From NCBI GenBank assembly GCA_016934635.1, contig JAFGSK010000028.1:1-38749 (forward strand): a stretch of DNA of 38,749 bases, written 5' to 3'. Positions 11,001 to 18,917 of the stretch are shown piece after piece. The stretch's first letter is position 1; every line of letters begins with the position of its first letter. Origin of the DNA: Caldifarciminota bacterium. GTDB lineage: Bacteria > Hydrothermota > Tepidihabitantia > B3-TA06. A program made the position numbers and the translations under genes. The notes below the pieces were generated by a model. It did no database searches and had not been told where the DNA came from. It saw only the letters and a list, made by a program, of their open reading frames with translations.

Positions 11001-12132
11001 TCTGGTGGCAGATGGAGAAGAGGTTTCAGAAGGTTCTACCTTATTCGAATGGGAGCCTTATGTTATCTCAATCATCGCCAGCAGTTCCGGCAAGGTCGTC
11101 TTCGTAGATGTGGTTCCCGGCGTTACCCTTCGTGAAGATGTAATAGGCGCCACGGAGCGTAAGCAGATGATTATCGTTGAGGATAGGGAGAAACGTCGTC
11201 ACCCACAGATTGAGGTTCATGACTCGAAAGGCAAGGTGCTTGAACGACACGAACTTCCTGCCGGAGCCTACATCCTGGTGGAGGACGATTTCGAGATCAA
11301 CGCCGGTGATACCCTTGCCAAATTCCAACGTGAGATCGGAAAAACTACCGATATCACAGGTGGACTGCCACGTGTCTCCGAGCTTTTCGAAGCCAAACAC
11401 CCCAAGAATCCGGCCATTATCGCCGATATTGATGGAACCGTACACATAGATCCACCTGAGGAAGGAGTGCGGCGGTTACATATTGTTTCAGAATCCGGCA
11501 CGGAGAAGGAATACAAGATTCCTTATGCAAAGTACCTTCTGGTTGATGATAACGGTCACGTCAAGGCCGGAGACAAGCTGTGCGAAGGTAACATCGATCC
11601 CCACGACATACTCCGCGTAAAAGGCAGGATGGCGGTGATGGAATATTTGACAAATGAGATTCAGGAGGTTTACCGGATGCAGGGCGTAAAGATCAACGAT
11701 AAGCACATTGCCTTGATCGTGCGGCAGATGCTATCCAAGGTGAAGATAGATGACCCTGGGGATTCTGCTTTCGTTGAAGGAGAAATCGTTGAAAAACAGC
11801 GAGTCCAGGAGGCAAATGATAAGTTGAGAACGGAAGGGCTTGTTCCTGCAACCTTCCATCCTATTCTTTTAGGCATTACAAAGGCGTCGCTTACTACCGA
11901 CAGTTTCTTTGCCGCAGCGTCCTTCCAGGAGACGACCAGGGTCCTTTCCATGGCTGCGGTGGAGGGGAAAGTGGATAATCTCACCGGTCTGAAAGAAAAT
12001 GTAATAGTTGGGAAATTGATACCAGCAGGGACTGGATTTAAGGGTTTTGTTAACCTTAGAGAACAAGCCGAGACTCCTGATCATGAAGAAGGACAAGATG
12101 AGGAAGAAATGCAACAAACGGAGGCCGGATAA
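8086..12132 (+). CDS. rpoC: DNA-directed RNA polymerase subunit beta-prime
   Basis: RpoC is the largest RNAP subunit and carries the catalytic magnesium site. At 1348 residues it is typical. An N-terminal zinc ribbon contains [20 protein letters not shown] near residue 64. The catalytic loop NADFDGD at 449-455 supplies Asp451, Asp453 and Asp455. The second zinc site includes [13 protein letters not shown], and the trigger-loop region reads [20 protein letters not shown]. The residue after NADFDGD is Thr rather than the near-universal Gln. The ATG lies inside the rpoB 3' end, with AAAGGAGAAAC as ribosome binding site. Confidence 0.98.
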   Translation: MNPDRVEGWDFNALKIQIASPEEIRSWSRGEVTKAETINYRTQKPERDGLFCERIFGPVKDYECSCGKYKKVRYKGIVCDRCGVEVTTSAVRRERMGHIELAIPVVHPLFYKVPPSKIGKLLDLSAGQIESIINYEAYVVLESGSASFKRLSLIYDEDEYHEAIVKFEGLKAGMGAESLQLLLKDVDLDDLSAELKSRIKHEVSKRRALLDRLKIVEAFRQSDNQVEWMILEVIPVIPPDLRPLVALEGGRYATSDINDLYKRVIVRNNRLKHLMSIKTPEIILKNEKRMLQEAVNALFDNEHLTRPVRGRGNRPLKSLSETLRGKQGRFRRNLLGKRVDYSGRSVIVVDPHLKLHECSLPKEMAKELFRPVVLQRLEERKVQSERSAKELFRMEAPEMWEALEEIVKSHPILLNRAPTLHRVSVEAFFPRLWENRAIGIHPLVCPPFNADFDGDTMSVHVPFTPEAILESSVLLLSSNNILSPADGKPLMVPGQDMVLGIYYLTKQDLSKARESRPLYDSYKELHVAFDNGDLQLFDEIDWLHKGKPIHTTVGRVFLNEVLPVELRFLNSLLDRSRIINLVDRCFKLFGFKRTSELLDSLKTLGFRYATLSSTSIGIDDVVEPKAKEKIIGQAMKEVKRYYQAFEKGVITEREKYNNVVNTWVNASSELLDSMMEGLTTDQDGFNPLYMLIDSGARGSKDQAKQLAAMRGLMSRPSRRLTGEEVIERPIISSFKNGLSVIEYFLSTHGARKGLTDTALKTAEAGYLTRRLVDVAQDVIIKEEDCGTILGEEVGALREGGKIMESLAERITGRIALQTIVSPITGETIVYAGQEITEDKAEDVEQAGIDSVRVRSVLTCETLGGVCAQCYGRNPATGRMVEIGEAVGIMAAQSIGEPGTQLTLRTFHYGGVAQRTAEETSIEAKYDGKVKYGKLDIVERSDGIKIVVGDGGSIELISGKRKMTLTVPRGSLLLVADGEEVSEGSTLFEWEPYVISIIASSSGKVVFVDVVPGVTLREDVIGATERKQMIIVEDREKRRHPQIEVHDSKGKVLERHELPAGAYILVEDDFEINAGDTLAKFQREIGKTTDITGGLPRVSELFEAKHPKNPAIIADIDGTVHIDPPEEGVRRLHIVSESGTEKEYKIPYAKYLLVDDNGHVKAGDKLCEGNIDPHDILRVKGRMAVMEYLTNEIQEVYRMQGVKINDKHIALIVRQMLSKVKIDDPGDSAFVEGEIVEKQRVQEANDKLRTEGLVPATFHPILLGITKASLTTDSFFAAASFQETTRVLSMAAVEGKVDNLTGLKENVIVGKLIPAGTGFKGFVNLREQAETPDHEEGQDEEEMQQTEAG

Positions 12133-12134
12133 AG

Positions 12135-12512
12135 ATGCCGACAGTTAATCAGTTAGTTCGAGGCGGCCGAAAGATGCCGAAGCGAAAATCCTCAACCACA
12201 GCCTTGGAAGGCAATCCTCAAAAACGTGGTGTTTGCACCAGGGTTTATACAACCACACCCAAGAAGCCTAACTCGGCGCTTCGTAAGGTATGCAAGGTGC
12301 GGTTAACCAACGGATACGAGGTTATTGCCTATATCCCAGGCGAAGGACACAATCTTCAAGAACACTCAGTAGTTCTTATTCAAGGTGGGCGTGTGAGAGA
12401 CCTTCCTGGCGTTCGTTATAGGGTAGTACGGGGTGTTCTTGATACTGCAGGCGTCGATGGCAGAATGCAAGGTCGCTCGTTATACGGGGTAAAACGCCCC
12501 AAGAAAGCATAG
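12135..12512 (+). CDS. rpsL: 30S ribosomal protein S12
   Basis: S12 shapes the decoding centre. The 125-residue protein begins [19 protein letters not shown] and has the conserved [13 protein letters not shown] with Lys43 intact. The second decoding loop reads [12 protein letters not shown], so residue 88 is Arg (codon AGA) where most bacteria have Lys. It starts two bases after the rpoC stop, with GGAGG at the end of rpoC as ribosome binding site. The usual str-operon partners fusA and tuf do not follow. rpsG does, and then rplM-rpsI. Confidence 0.98.
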   Translation: MPTVNQLVRGGRKMPKRKSSTTALEGNPQKRGVCTRVYTTTPKKPNSALRKVCKVRLTNGYEVIAYIPGEGHNLQEHSVVLIQGGRVRDLPGVRYRVVRGVLDTAGVDGRMQGRSLYGVKRPKKA

Positions 12513-12522
12513 TAGAGGTCCT

Positions 12523-12993
12523 ATGGGCAGAAGACGTAGAAGCGTAACACGCCAGATCAAAACTGATCCTCGCTATAGTTCCACATTGATTAGCAAATTT
12601 ATAAACGATCTGATGTGGGATGGTAAAAAAACAGTGGCTCAGAGTATCTTCTACGATGCGCTGGACCTGATTGAAAAGAAAACCAAGGAAGATGGTTTTG
12701 ACTTGTTTGAACGCGCGTTTAACAATGTAAAGCCGGTTCTGGAGGTTCGTCCTCGCCGGGTTGGCGGTTCTACCTACCAGGTTCCGGTAGAGGTGAGACC
12801 CAGGCGCAGGGAATCGTTGGCGATTAAATGGATTATCAAGGCCGCACGCGAAAGGTCCGAATATCGCATGTCGGAGAGGTTAGCCAACGAGTTGCTTGAT
12901 GCCGCCCAGGGTCAAGGTGCCGCCTTTAAGAAAAAAGAAGATACACATAAGATGGCTGAAGCTAACCGCGCTTTCGCACACTTCCGTTGGTAA
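12523..12993 (+). CDS. rpsG: 30S ribosomal protein S7
   Basis: S7 nucleates assembly of the 30S head and contacts E-site tRNA. The 156-residue length is standard. The protein begins [18 protein letters not shown], contains the signature [20 protein letters not shown] near residue 76, and ends RAFAHFRW, typical of the family. The ribosome binding site (TAGAGGTCCT) is modest. In most bacteria fusA follows, but here the next gene is rplM. Confidence 0.97.
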   Translation: MGRRRRSVTRQIKTDPRYSSTLISKFINDLMWDGKKTVAQSIFYDALDLIEKKTKEDGFDLFERAFNNVKPVLEVRPRRVGGSTYQVPVEVRPRRRESLAIKWIIKAARERSEYRMSERLANELLDAAQGQGAAFKKKEDTHKMAEANRAFAHFRW

Positions 12994-13013
12994 AGACCGG
13001 AGACTGGATTGTT

Positions 13014-13430
13014 ATGGAAAATCAAACTCGTAAATGGTGGCTTGTTGATGCCCGGGATCAGATACTTGGTCGTTTGGCATCGAATATAGCCACGATCTTG
13101 ATGGGCAAGAGCAAGCCGACCTACAGTCCGCACCTTGACGAAGGTGACTTCGTGGTAGTAGTTAACGCCGATAAGATTCGTCTTACCGGTAAGAAAGCAG
13201 AGGCAAAGGTATATTACCACCACACCTTTTATCCGGGCGGGCTGAAGGAAGTCCCATTCAAGAGTATGCTTGAGCGTCATCCTGATCGCATCTTGTATCT
13301 CGCGGTTAAGAATATGCTACCTAAGAACAAGTTGCGTATACGCAGATTAAAAAGACTCAAGCTCTATGCATCGGCTTTGCATCCTCACAAGGCTCAAAAG
13401 CCGCTACCGCTTGAGATTGGAGGTACCTGA
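13014..13430 (+). CDS. rplM: 50S ribosomal protein L13
   Basis: L13 is an early 50S assembly protein. The chosen ATG gives 138 residues beginning [19 protein letters not shown], close to the family length and N-terminus, with a GGAGA ribosome binding site ten bases upstream. The open frame extends back to a TTG at 12987 inside rpsG, but that would add nine residues unlike the family. [15 protein letters not shown] and the C-terminal [15 protein letters not shown] region are diagnostic. Its stop overlaps the rpsI start by one base (TGATG), the conserved rplM-rpsI pair. Confidence 0.95.
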   Translation: MENQTRKWWLVDARDQILGRLASNIATILMGKSKPTYSPHLDEGDFVVVVNADKIRLTGKKAEAKVYYHHTFYPGGLKEVPFKSMLERHPDRILYLAVKNMLPKNKLRIRRLKRLKLYASALHPHKAQKPLPLEIGGT

Positions 13431-13834
13431 TGGCTAAGACCAAGGTGAAAGCTCCAGAACATGCCGTTGGTACACGCAAGCGTGCTACAGCAAAGGTTTG
13501 GTTGAAACCCGGAGAAGGTAAATTCAAAATCAACGGCAAGCAAATAGAAGAATATCTTAAACGTATGGACCTGGTTCTCGTTGCAAAGCGCCCGCTTGAG
13601 ATAAACAAAATAGCCGATAAATTCGATGTTAACGTTCAAGTCCGAGGCGGAGGTTTATCCGCCCAGGCGAGTGCGGTTAGCCTTGGGATTGCTAGGGGAC
13701 TTTCCAAACTGGACCCTGATTTACACAAGACGTTAAAAGATGAAGGGCTTCTCACTCGAGATCCACGTGAAAAAGAACGTATGAAATACGGATTAGCTAA
13801 AAGAAGGAAGAGCTTCCAATGGACGAAACGATGA
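13430..13834 (+). CDS. rpsI: 30S ribosomal protein S9
   Basis: S9 sends its C-terminal tail to the P-site tRNA. The 134-residue protein contains [18 protein letters not shown] near residue 16, [20 protein letters not shown], and the basic tail [11 protein letters not shown], where the family usually ends in QFSKR. It is coupled to rplM by a one-base overlap and to rpsB by a 16-base overlap, so the S9 tail codons are also the S2 initiation region. Confidence 0.97.
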   Translation: MAKTKVKAPEHAVGTRKRATAKVWLKPGEGKFKINGKQIEEYLKRMDLVLVAKRPLEINKIADKFDVNVQVRGGGLSAQASAVSLGIARGLSKLDPDLHKTLKDEGLLTRDPREKERMKYGLAKRRKSFQWTKR

Positions 13835-14574
13835 AGCCGAATGATAATTCCGGCGCCTCGCTCGATCTCAAGGATTTACTTGAGGCAGGGGTTCATTTTG
13901 GGCACCGTGTACAGCGTTGGAACCCTAAATGCCAAAGGTTCATATACGGAAAACGCAATGGAATTCACATCATCGACATCCGTCAAACGGTTGAACGCTT
14001 GAGATTGGCCTCCGAGGCAATCGGTTCTATCCTTGAGACAGGCGGTGATGCGATATTCGTTGGCACCAAGCAACAGGCACGAGACATTATTTCAGAAGAA
14101 GCTGACCGTTCGGGAAGTCATTACGTCGTTGATCGTTGGGTCGGTGGACTCCTAACCAACTACTCCAATATCTACAAACGTATTCAGCGTTATTCCGAAC
14201 TGGATTCCATGATTACGGACAAACAATTTTCAGATCTCCCGGAAAAGGAACAGGTCAGAATGATGCGGCTTCATCGCAAGATGAGTAAGCTTTATAAAGG
14301 TGTCAAACAAATGGATGCTTTGCCTGCAATGATGTTCGTAGTTGATCCGGTGAAGGAAGGCACTGCGGTTGCCGAGGCTCGCAGGATCGGGATACCTGTA
14401 ATAGCACTTATAGATACAAATGGAGATCCGGATGAGATTGATTATCCGGTACCCGGCAACGATGACGCCATGCGTTCCATTCGTCTGGTCACCAGAGTGG
14501 TTTCTGATGCAGTGATGCGCGCAAAGAAAGCCTTCGATGTTGACCTCGATGAATCCGAAGAAAGAGAGGCCTAG
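13819..14574 (+). CDS. rpsB: 30S ribosomal protein S2
   Basis: S2 joins the 30S subunit late and tethers S1 in many bacteria. The 251-residue protein contains [18 protein letters not shown] near residue 20, [12 protein letters not shown], and the conserved WVGGLLTNY segment. The ATG at 13819 has an AAGGAAGAG ribosome binding site about six bases upstream inside rpsI. A second ATG at 13831 would drop four residues but has a poorer spacing. tsf follows two bases after the stop, as in nearly all bacteria. Confidence 0.97.
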   Translation: MDETMKPNDNSGASLDLKDLLEAGVHFGHRVQRWNPKCQRFIYGKRNGIHIIDIRQTVERLRLASEAIGSILETGGDAIFVGTKQQARDIISEEADRSGSHYVVDRWVGGLLTNYSNIYKRIQRYSELDSMITDKQFSDLPEKEQVRMMRLHRKMSKLYKGVKQMDALPAMMFVVDPVKEGTAVAEARRIGIPVIALIDTNGDPDEIDYPVPGNDDAMRSIRLVTRVVSDAVMRAKKAFDVDLDESEEREA

Positions 14575-14576
14575 AA

Positions 14577-15170
14577 GTGAGTGATCTGGATTCAATACGA
14601 GAGTTAAGGGCACGTACCGGTGCAGGAGTCGTAGATTGCAAAACTGCTCTTGTAGAAGCAGAAGGAGACGTCGGCAAAGCAATTGAAATACTCCGCAAGA
14701 AGGGTATTGCCAAGGCCGAGTCGAAGTCTGGCAGACTCGCAAAAGAAGGTATCATAGAGGCCTATATCCATCCAGGAGCCAAACTCGGAGTATTACTTGA
14801 ACTGAACTGCGAGACGGATTTTGTGGCTAAGACCGCAGATTTCATAAACCTTGCTCACGATGTGGCAATACATATAGCAGCATCTGATCCGGTTTCTGTA
14901 TCGAGGGAAGACGTTCCTGAAGATGTGCTAGCTAGGGAGCGTGAGATATTCGCAGATCAGGCTCGATCCTCAGGTAAACCGGATAATGTCATCGAAAAGA
15001 TAGTTGAAGGACGCCTGGATAAGTATTTCAAGGAGAATTGCCTGCTTGAGCAGCCCTTTGTTAAGGACCCTGATAAGACGGTTGGCGATCTTTTGAAGGA
15101 AGCCATCGCTCGAATCGGAGAAAACATAGTAATTCAACGTTTTTCACGGTTTAAGGTTGGAGAAGATTAA
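14577..15170 (+). CDS. tsf: Elongation factor Ts, short form
   Basis: EF-Ts is the nucleotide exchange factor for EF-Tu. It has 197 residues, about the length of the Thermus protein and well below the 280-290 of enteric EF-Ts. It keeps the N-terminal UBA-like domain (IRELRARTGAGVVDCKTALV) and one core subdomain with LELNCETDFVAKTADF near residue 76. The second core repeat is missing, as expected for the short form, which acts as a dimer in Thermus. The start is GTG two bases after rpsB. Confidence 0.96.
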   Translation: MSDLDSIRELRARTGAGVVDCKTALVEAEGDVGKAIEILRKKGIAKAESKSGRLAKEGIIEAYIHPGAKLGVLLELNCETDFVAKTADFINLAHDVAIHIAASDPVSVSREDVPEDVLAREREIFADQARSSGKPDNVIEKIVEGRLDKYFKENCLLEQPFVKDPDKTVGDLLKEAIARIGENIVIQRFSRFKVGED

Positions 15171-15882
15171 CGATCGATCCCTGATAAGTGATGAAGGCCT
15201 CCTCCTCAAGATGAGTGGGGAGGTCTTTTCTCGCCAAAAGGTTTGTCGCGGAGTAGCAGATGAGATCGCAATCCTGCAAGGCAAGATACGATTTGCAGTA
15301 CTCTTGGGTGGAGGTAACCATATTCGGGGTACTGCGTCTGGCCAGACCGGCAGCGCCAGGGTTTTTGCGGATCGAATGGGAATGATGGGGACGCTCCTGA
15401 ACGGTCTGTGGCTCGAAAGTATGCTTCGCGATGCAGGCGTGCAGGCGATACACATGAGTGCGGTTCCCCTGACCTGGGTGAAACGCTACGACCCGGTTAA
15501 GGCAAGGGACCTCTATGAGGCCGGAGAGATCCTCATACTTTCCGGGGGAACAGGTCAGCCATATTTCTCAACAGATACATCGGCAGTACTGAGGGCGATA
15601 GAACTGGGTATCAAAAGGGTACTCAAAGGAACCAAAGTCGAAGGGGTTTTCTCAGATGACCCTGAAAGAAATCCCCAGGCAGAGTTCTTTCCGGAACTCA
15701 CCTATGAAGAAGCAATGAAGAGGAATCTGAGAGTTATGGATCAAACCGCTTTTTCGCTTGCACGTGAATACAATCTCCGGATTCAGGTTTTTGACGTATT
15801 TGAAACCTCCAATATATCCCGTATAGTTCAAGGTGAAAGGCTGGGAACGATAGTTGCCAGAAAGGAGGAGTTTGTAAGATGA
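15157..15882 (+). CDS. pyrH: Uridylate kinase (UMP kinase)
   Basis: PyrH phosphorylates UMP to UDP with ATP and belongs to the amino acid kinase fold, not the NMP kinases. The 241-residue protein has LLLKMSGEVF near residue 15, LLGGGNHIRG, the DRMGMMGTLLN segment and the LSGGTGQPYFSTDT loop near residue 128. The start is uncertain. The frame opens only after a TAA at 15130, and TTG at 15157, inside tsf, is the sole standard start that keeps the first strand and its Lys. The adjacent AAGG is too close to be an ideal ribosome binding site. The order tsf-pyrH-frr supports the identity. Confidence 0.95.
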   Translation: MEKINDRSLISDEGLLLKMSGEVFSRQKVCRGVADEIAILQGKIRFAVLLGGGNHIRGTASGQTGSARVFADRMGMMGTLLNGLWLESMLRDAGVQAIHMSAVPLTWVKRYDPVKARDLYEAGEILILSGGTGQPYFSTDTSAVLRAIELGIKRVLKGTKVEGVFSDDPERNPQAEFFPELTYEEAMKRNLRVMDQTAFSLAREYNLRIQVFDVFETSNISRIVQGERLGTIVARKEEFVR

Positions 15883-16433
15883 AAGAAGCCCTTAAAGATA
15901 GTGAAGCAAAGATGAAGAAGACGGTGGAGATGCTGGCGCAGGAGTTCGGCCGTATTCGTACAGCCAGGGCAAATCCTGCCCTGCTGGACGGCATCAAGGT
16001 CGATTATTACGGAGCGCCAACTCCACTCAAGCAGATCGCTTCGATCGGTGTGCCTGAACCCCGCAGTCTGGTGATCCAGCCCTGGGACAAGAACGCCATC
16101 CCGGCTGTTGAGAAGGCTATCTTGAAATCCGATTTGGGTCTTAATCCCAACGTAGAGGCAACCCTTATTCGCATATCCATACCTGCTTTGACCGAGGAGC
16201 GTCGTCGCGATCTGGTAAAATTGGTTTCCCGTCTTACCGAGGAATCAAGGGTGGCAGTTCGTAATATTCGCCGTGATGCCATTGAACACTTCAAGAAGAT
16301 GGAGAAGGACAAACAGATAAGCGAAGACGACATGCACCGTGGCCAGAAAGAAGTTCAGGATTTGACCGATAAATACATTAAGGAACTGGATGAGCTCTTT
16401 GCCAAGAAGGAAAGGGAGATTTTAGAAAAGTAG
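15879..16433 (+). CDS. frr: Ribosome recycling factor
   Basis: RRF splits post-termination ribosomes together with EF-G. The 184-residue protein shows RTARANPALLDGIKVDYYGA near residue 27, SLVIQPWDK and VRNIRRDA, with the expected three-helix bundle interrupted by a small beta domain. The ATG overlaps the pyrH stop by four bases, with AAAGGAGGA about nine bases upstream. uppS begins four bases after its stop, so the block continues directly into lipid-carrier synthesis. Confidence 0.97.
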   Translation: MKEALKDSEAKMKKTVEMLAQEFGRIRTARANPALLDGIKVDYYGAPTPLKQIASIGVPEPRSLVIQPWDKNAIPAVEKAILKSDLGLNPNVEATLIRISIPALTEERRRDLVKLVSRLTEESRVAVRNIRRDAIEHFKKMEKDKQISEDDMHRGQKEVQDLTDKYIKELDELFAKKEREILEK

Positions 16434-16437
16434 AGAA

Positions 16438-17172
16438 GTGGCTGCAAAGGAAAAAAAGCTCGATCCATCAAGACTTCCCCGTCACGTAGCGATTATTTTG
16501 GACGGTAACGGGCGTTGGGCTCGTCGAAGGATGCTTCCTAGGGTGGTAGGACATCGCGAAGGGGTGAATCGGGTAAGAGAAATCGTCAGGGCGGCAGGGG
16601 AAATAGGAATCGGCTACCTTACTTTATATACCTTCTCGGCGGAAAACTGGGATCGTCCTCAGGAGGAAGTTGCCCATCTTATGCAGATGCTCGAGAGACT
16701 GTTAGAGGATGAGTTGGAAGAGTTGGATAAGAACAATGTAAGGTTTGAGGTTATAGGCAGGATAACCCAACTGCCTAGTAAGGTTCAGGAAGGTATAAAA
16801 CGCATGCAAGAACATCTCAGTTCCAATTCAGGGCTGGTTCTGGTACTCGCCTTAAATTACGGAGGCAGGCAGGAGATAGTGGATATGGCAACCAGGATAG
16901 CTGAGGAAGCCAAAATAGGTAGAATCAACCCCGCCGACATCAACGAAGATACACTTCGCATCTTCCAGTACCGGCCGGACTTACCTTATCCTGATCTCTT
17001 GATAAGGACAGGCGCTGAGAAACGAATCTCCAACTTCTTATTATGGCAGGCGGCCTACAGTGAACTTTACTTTACCGATCTGATGTGGCCTGACTTTAAA
17101 CGTCGAGAGTTCGTGAAAGCACTCGAAGACTTCGCCCAGAGGGAGCGCCGGTTTGGAAAAGTCAGGGAGTAA
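16438..17172 (+). CDS. uppS: Isoprenyl transferase (undecaprenyl diphosphate synthase)
   Basis: UppS is a cis-prenyltransferase that condenses isopentenyl diphosphate onto farnesyl diphosphate to make the carrier lipid for peptidoglycan and surface glycans. The 244-residue protein has HVAIILDGNGRWARRR with catalytic Asp22, LTLYTFSAENWDRP, NYGGRQEI, and the C-terminal RTGAEKRISNFLLWQAAYSE signature. The usual IMDGNGRWA reads ILDGNGRWA here. The start is GTG with GAGAAG as a weak ribosome binding site. The gene overlaps cdsA by 20 bases. Confidence 0.96.
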   Translation: MAAKEKKLDPSRLPRHVAIILDGNGRWARRRMLPRVVGHREGVNRVREIVRAAGEIGIGYLTLYTFSAENWDRPQEEVAHLMQMLERLLEDELEELDKNNVRFEVIGRITQLPSKVQEGIKRMQEHLSSNSGLVLVLALNYGGRQEIVDMATRIAEEAKIGRINPADINEDTLRIFQYRPDLPYPDLLIRTGAEKRISNFLLWQAAYSELYFTDLMWPDFKRREFVKALEDFAQRERRFGKVRE

Positions 17173-17989
17173 AGACAAAGGCTTCTGGGGAAGGTTACTT
17201 GTTTGGTTACTTCTCATACCGCTTACCTTGGCCACAGCAGCAGGACCTATATGGGTTGTTGCCATTTACGCCCTCTTGTGGATCTGTGTAGCTTCTTTTG
17301 AGTACATAAGACTCTATCTCAAGCCCTTTAAAGTCTATCATCTGCTTTTTATAATATCGCCGATCATTGTTTGGGTTTACTCTTTCTTTCCCCAGCCTTC
17401 GCACCCTTTTCCTTTATCCTTCTATTTATTACTCGCTGTCTGCGTCCAGTTCCTCCTCTGGCTTTCATTCTTCAACTCAGAACCGAGGCTTCTGCTTCCT
17501 CTTCTCTTTCTTCCGTTTTACCTAGGTTTTTTGCCCACCCACTTTGTGTTGTTGAAAACTGAGTCCGTGAACAAGGTTATGGGTTATGCATGGCTTGTCT
17601 TTCCGTTCGTAATGAACTGGGTGAATGATACTGCCGCCTATTTCTCAGGCAAGTTATTGGGACGCCATCGCTTAAGCCCCAAACTTTCGCCGCGTAAAAC
17701 CATCGAAGGCCTGGTTGGCGGCCTGGTTTGTACCGCAGGATTGGGTGTGGGATTCGGATTACTTTTTATTCGTGACCAAACCTGGTGGCAAAACGGGGTA
17801 TTAGCATTGGCGGTTGGATTGTCAGGCACGATCGGGGATTTGCTGGAATCGGGTATCAAGCGGGAACGAGGAGTCAAGAATACCTCCAATATACTCGCAG
17901 GGCATGGAGGTTTCCTGGACAGGATCGACAGCCTTATCTTCGCCGTGCCTGTTTACTACTACTTTTACATCATCCTGGAAATGTTGTGA
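17153..17989 (+). CDS. cdsA: Phosphatidate cytidylyltransferase
   Basis: CdsA makes CDP-diacylglycerol from phosphatidate and CTP in the inner membrane. The 278-residue protein has about seven or eight hydrophobic segments, the NDTAAYFSGKLLG motif, the KLSPRKTIEG loop, and the C-terminal signature IKRERGVKN followed by GHGGFLDRIDS. Within that signature, Asn243 stands where the family has Asp (KR-x4-KD), and Ala249 replaces the usual Pro before GHGG. The start is TTG inside uppS, with GGGAG about six bases upstream. It overlaps the next gene by four bases. dxr and rseP, which often follow cdsA, are absent. Confidence 0.93.
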   Translation: MEKSGSKDKGFWGRLLVWLLLIPLTLATAAGPIWVVAIYALLWICVASFEYIRLYLKPFKVYHLLFIISPIIVWVYSFFPQPSHPFPLSFYLLLAVCVQFLLWLSFFNSEPRLLLPLLFLPFYLGFLPTHFVLLKTESVNKVMGYAWLVFPFVMNWVNDTAAYFSGKLLGRHRLSPKLSPRKTIEGLVGGLVCTAGLGVGFGLLFIRDQTWWQNGVLALAVGLSGTIGDLLESGIKRERGVKNTSNILAGHGGFLDRIDSLIFAVPVYYYFYIILEML

Positions 17990-18834
17990 ACTTGAGACTA
18001 ACTTGCCTGCTCGCCGGCCTCATCCTATTAAGTTGTGGTGTAGATAAGAGAAATAAAGAAGGATCGATTGAGACCCATTTCAGTGCACAGGGCGGGATCG
18101 AATGGGTGGTGGAACGAGAAATCGATGCTTCAAAACACAGTATCGATGCAGCCGTGTACAGCTTTACCTCACGTCCCCTTGCCCAAGCCCTGGTCGGTGC
18201 AGCTAATCGTGGTGTAAAGGTGAGGATAGTTATGGATCCGGGTAACGCAGGGAGGGATTACAGCAAAGCAACATACCTCGTGAACAAGGGTATTGAAGTT
18301 CGCACCGAGAAGGGTCGAGGGCTGATGCATCACAAGTTTGCACTCATAGATGACTCAGTTCTAATAACTGGTTCCTATAACTGGACCGCCTCTGCCGAGG
18401 CCGAAAACGACGAGAATATCCTTCTGCTCCGTGGATTTTCTTCAATCCGAAAGGCCTACCTGAATGAATTTAACCGCCTGTGGCGCGAGGCAAGGGGATG
18501 GAATGCTAAGCCTGAGACCTTTGTCCAACTTTCGGTCATCGATCTGGATGCACTGACCAAACACGTCGATGAGGAAGTCAGGATTCGCGGGAAAGTGATG
18601 AGGGTCGGCTATTCAGAGCGCAGCAACACCTATTTCCTCGATTTTTCAACTGATCCTGAAGGCTTTACAGTAGTTATCTTCTCCTCGGTGGTCGAGAAGT
18701 TCGAAGGACTTGGACTGAAAATAACCGACTATGAAGGTGCAGAAGTTGAAGTCTCGGGAGAACTCATCGATCATCCCGAGTATGGACTGGAGATCATCTT
18801 GGACGAGCCCTCACAGGTGCAGATCGTAAAATAG
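17986..18834 (+). CDS. Lipoprotein with single-HKD phospholipase D/Nuc-like domain and C-terminal OB-fold-like region
   Basis: The chosen GTG overlaps the cdsA stop by four bases and gives a 282-residue protein. It begins with a lipoprotein signal, CLLAGLILLSCG, with lipobox LLSC, so it is probably anchored in an envelope membrane. A longer open frame back to 17785 lies inside cdsA and lacks this signal. One HxK-x4-D motif is visible (His115, Lys117, Asp122), followed by LITGSYNWTASAE. A single HKD is typical of Nuc-type endonucleases, which act as dimers. Residues from about 185 (RIRGKVMRVG...TYFLDF) look like an OB-fold nucleic-acid-binding module. A surface nuclease is the most likely role, and a phospholipase role cannot be excluded. 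Confidence 0.85.
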   Translation: MNLRLTCLLAGLILLSCGVDKRNKEGSIETHFSAQGGIEWVVEREIDASKHSIDAAVYSFTSRPLAQALVGAANRGVKVRIVMDPGNAGRDYSKATYLVNKGIEVRTEKGRGLMHHKFALIDDSVLITGSYNWTASAEAENDENILLLRGFSSIRKAYLNEFNRLWREARGWNAKPETFVQLSVIDLDALTKHVDEEVRIRGKVMRVGYSERSNTYFLDFSTDPEGFTVVIFSSVVEKFEGLGLKITDYEGAEVEVSGELIDHPEYGLEIILDEPSQVQIVK

Positions 18835-18917
18835 GCGGTGAGTGGGCGCCTGAAGCTTCACCCATCTAACGGGATCAGCAGAACAGTGAGGTTTTTAAGG
18901 GAGTTCATTTTGTTGGG

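Noticed and set aside
17785..17985. Upstream extension of the PLD-like lipoprotein frame
   Set aside because: It lies inside cdsA in another frame, and starting there would bury the lipoprotein signal that begins at GTG 17986.
18836..18866. GTGGGCGCC...TGAAGCTTCACCCA as a bidirectional terminator between convergent genes
   Set aside because: The stem is broken by a four-base bulge and has no T run on either strand.
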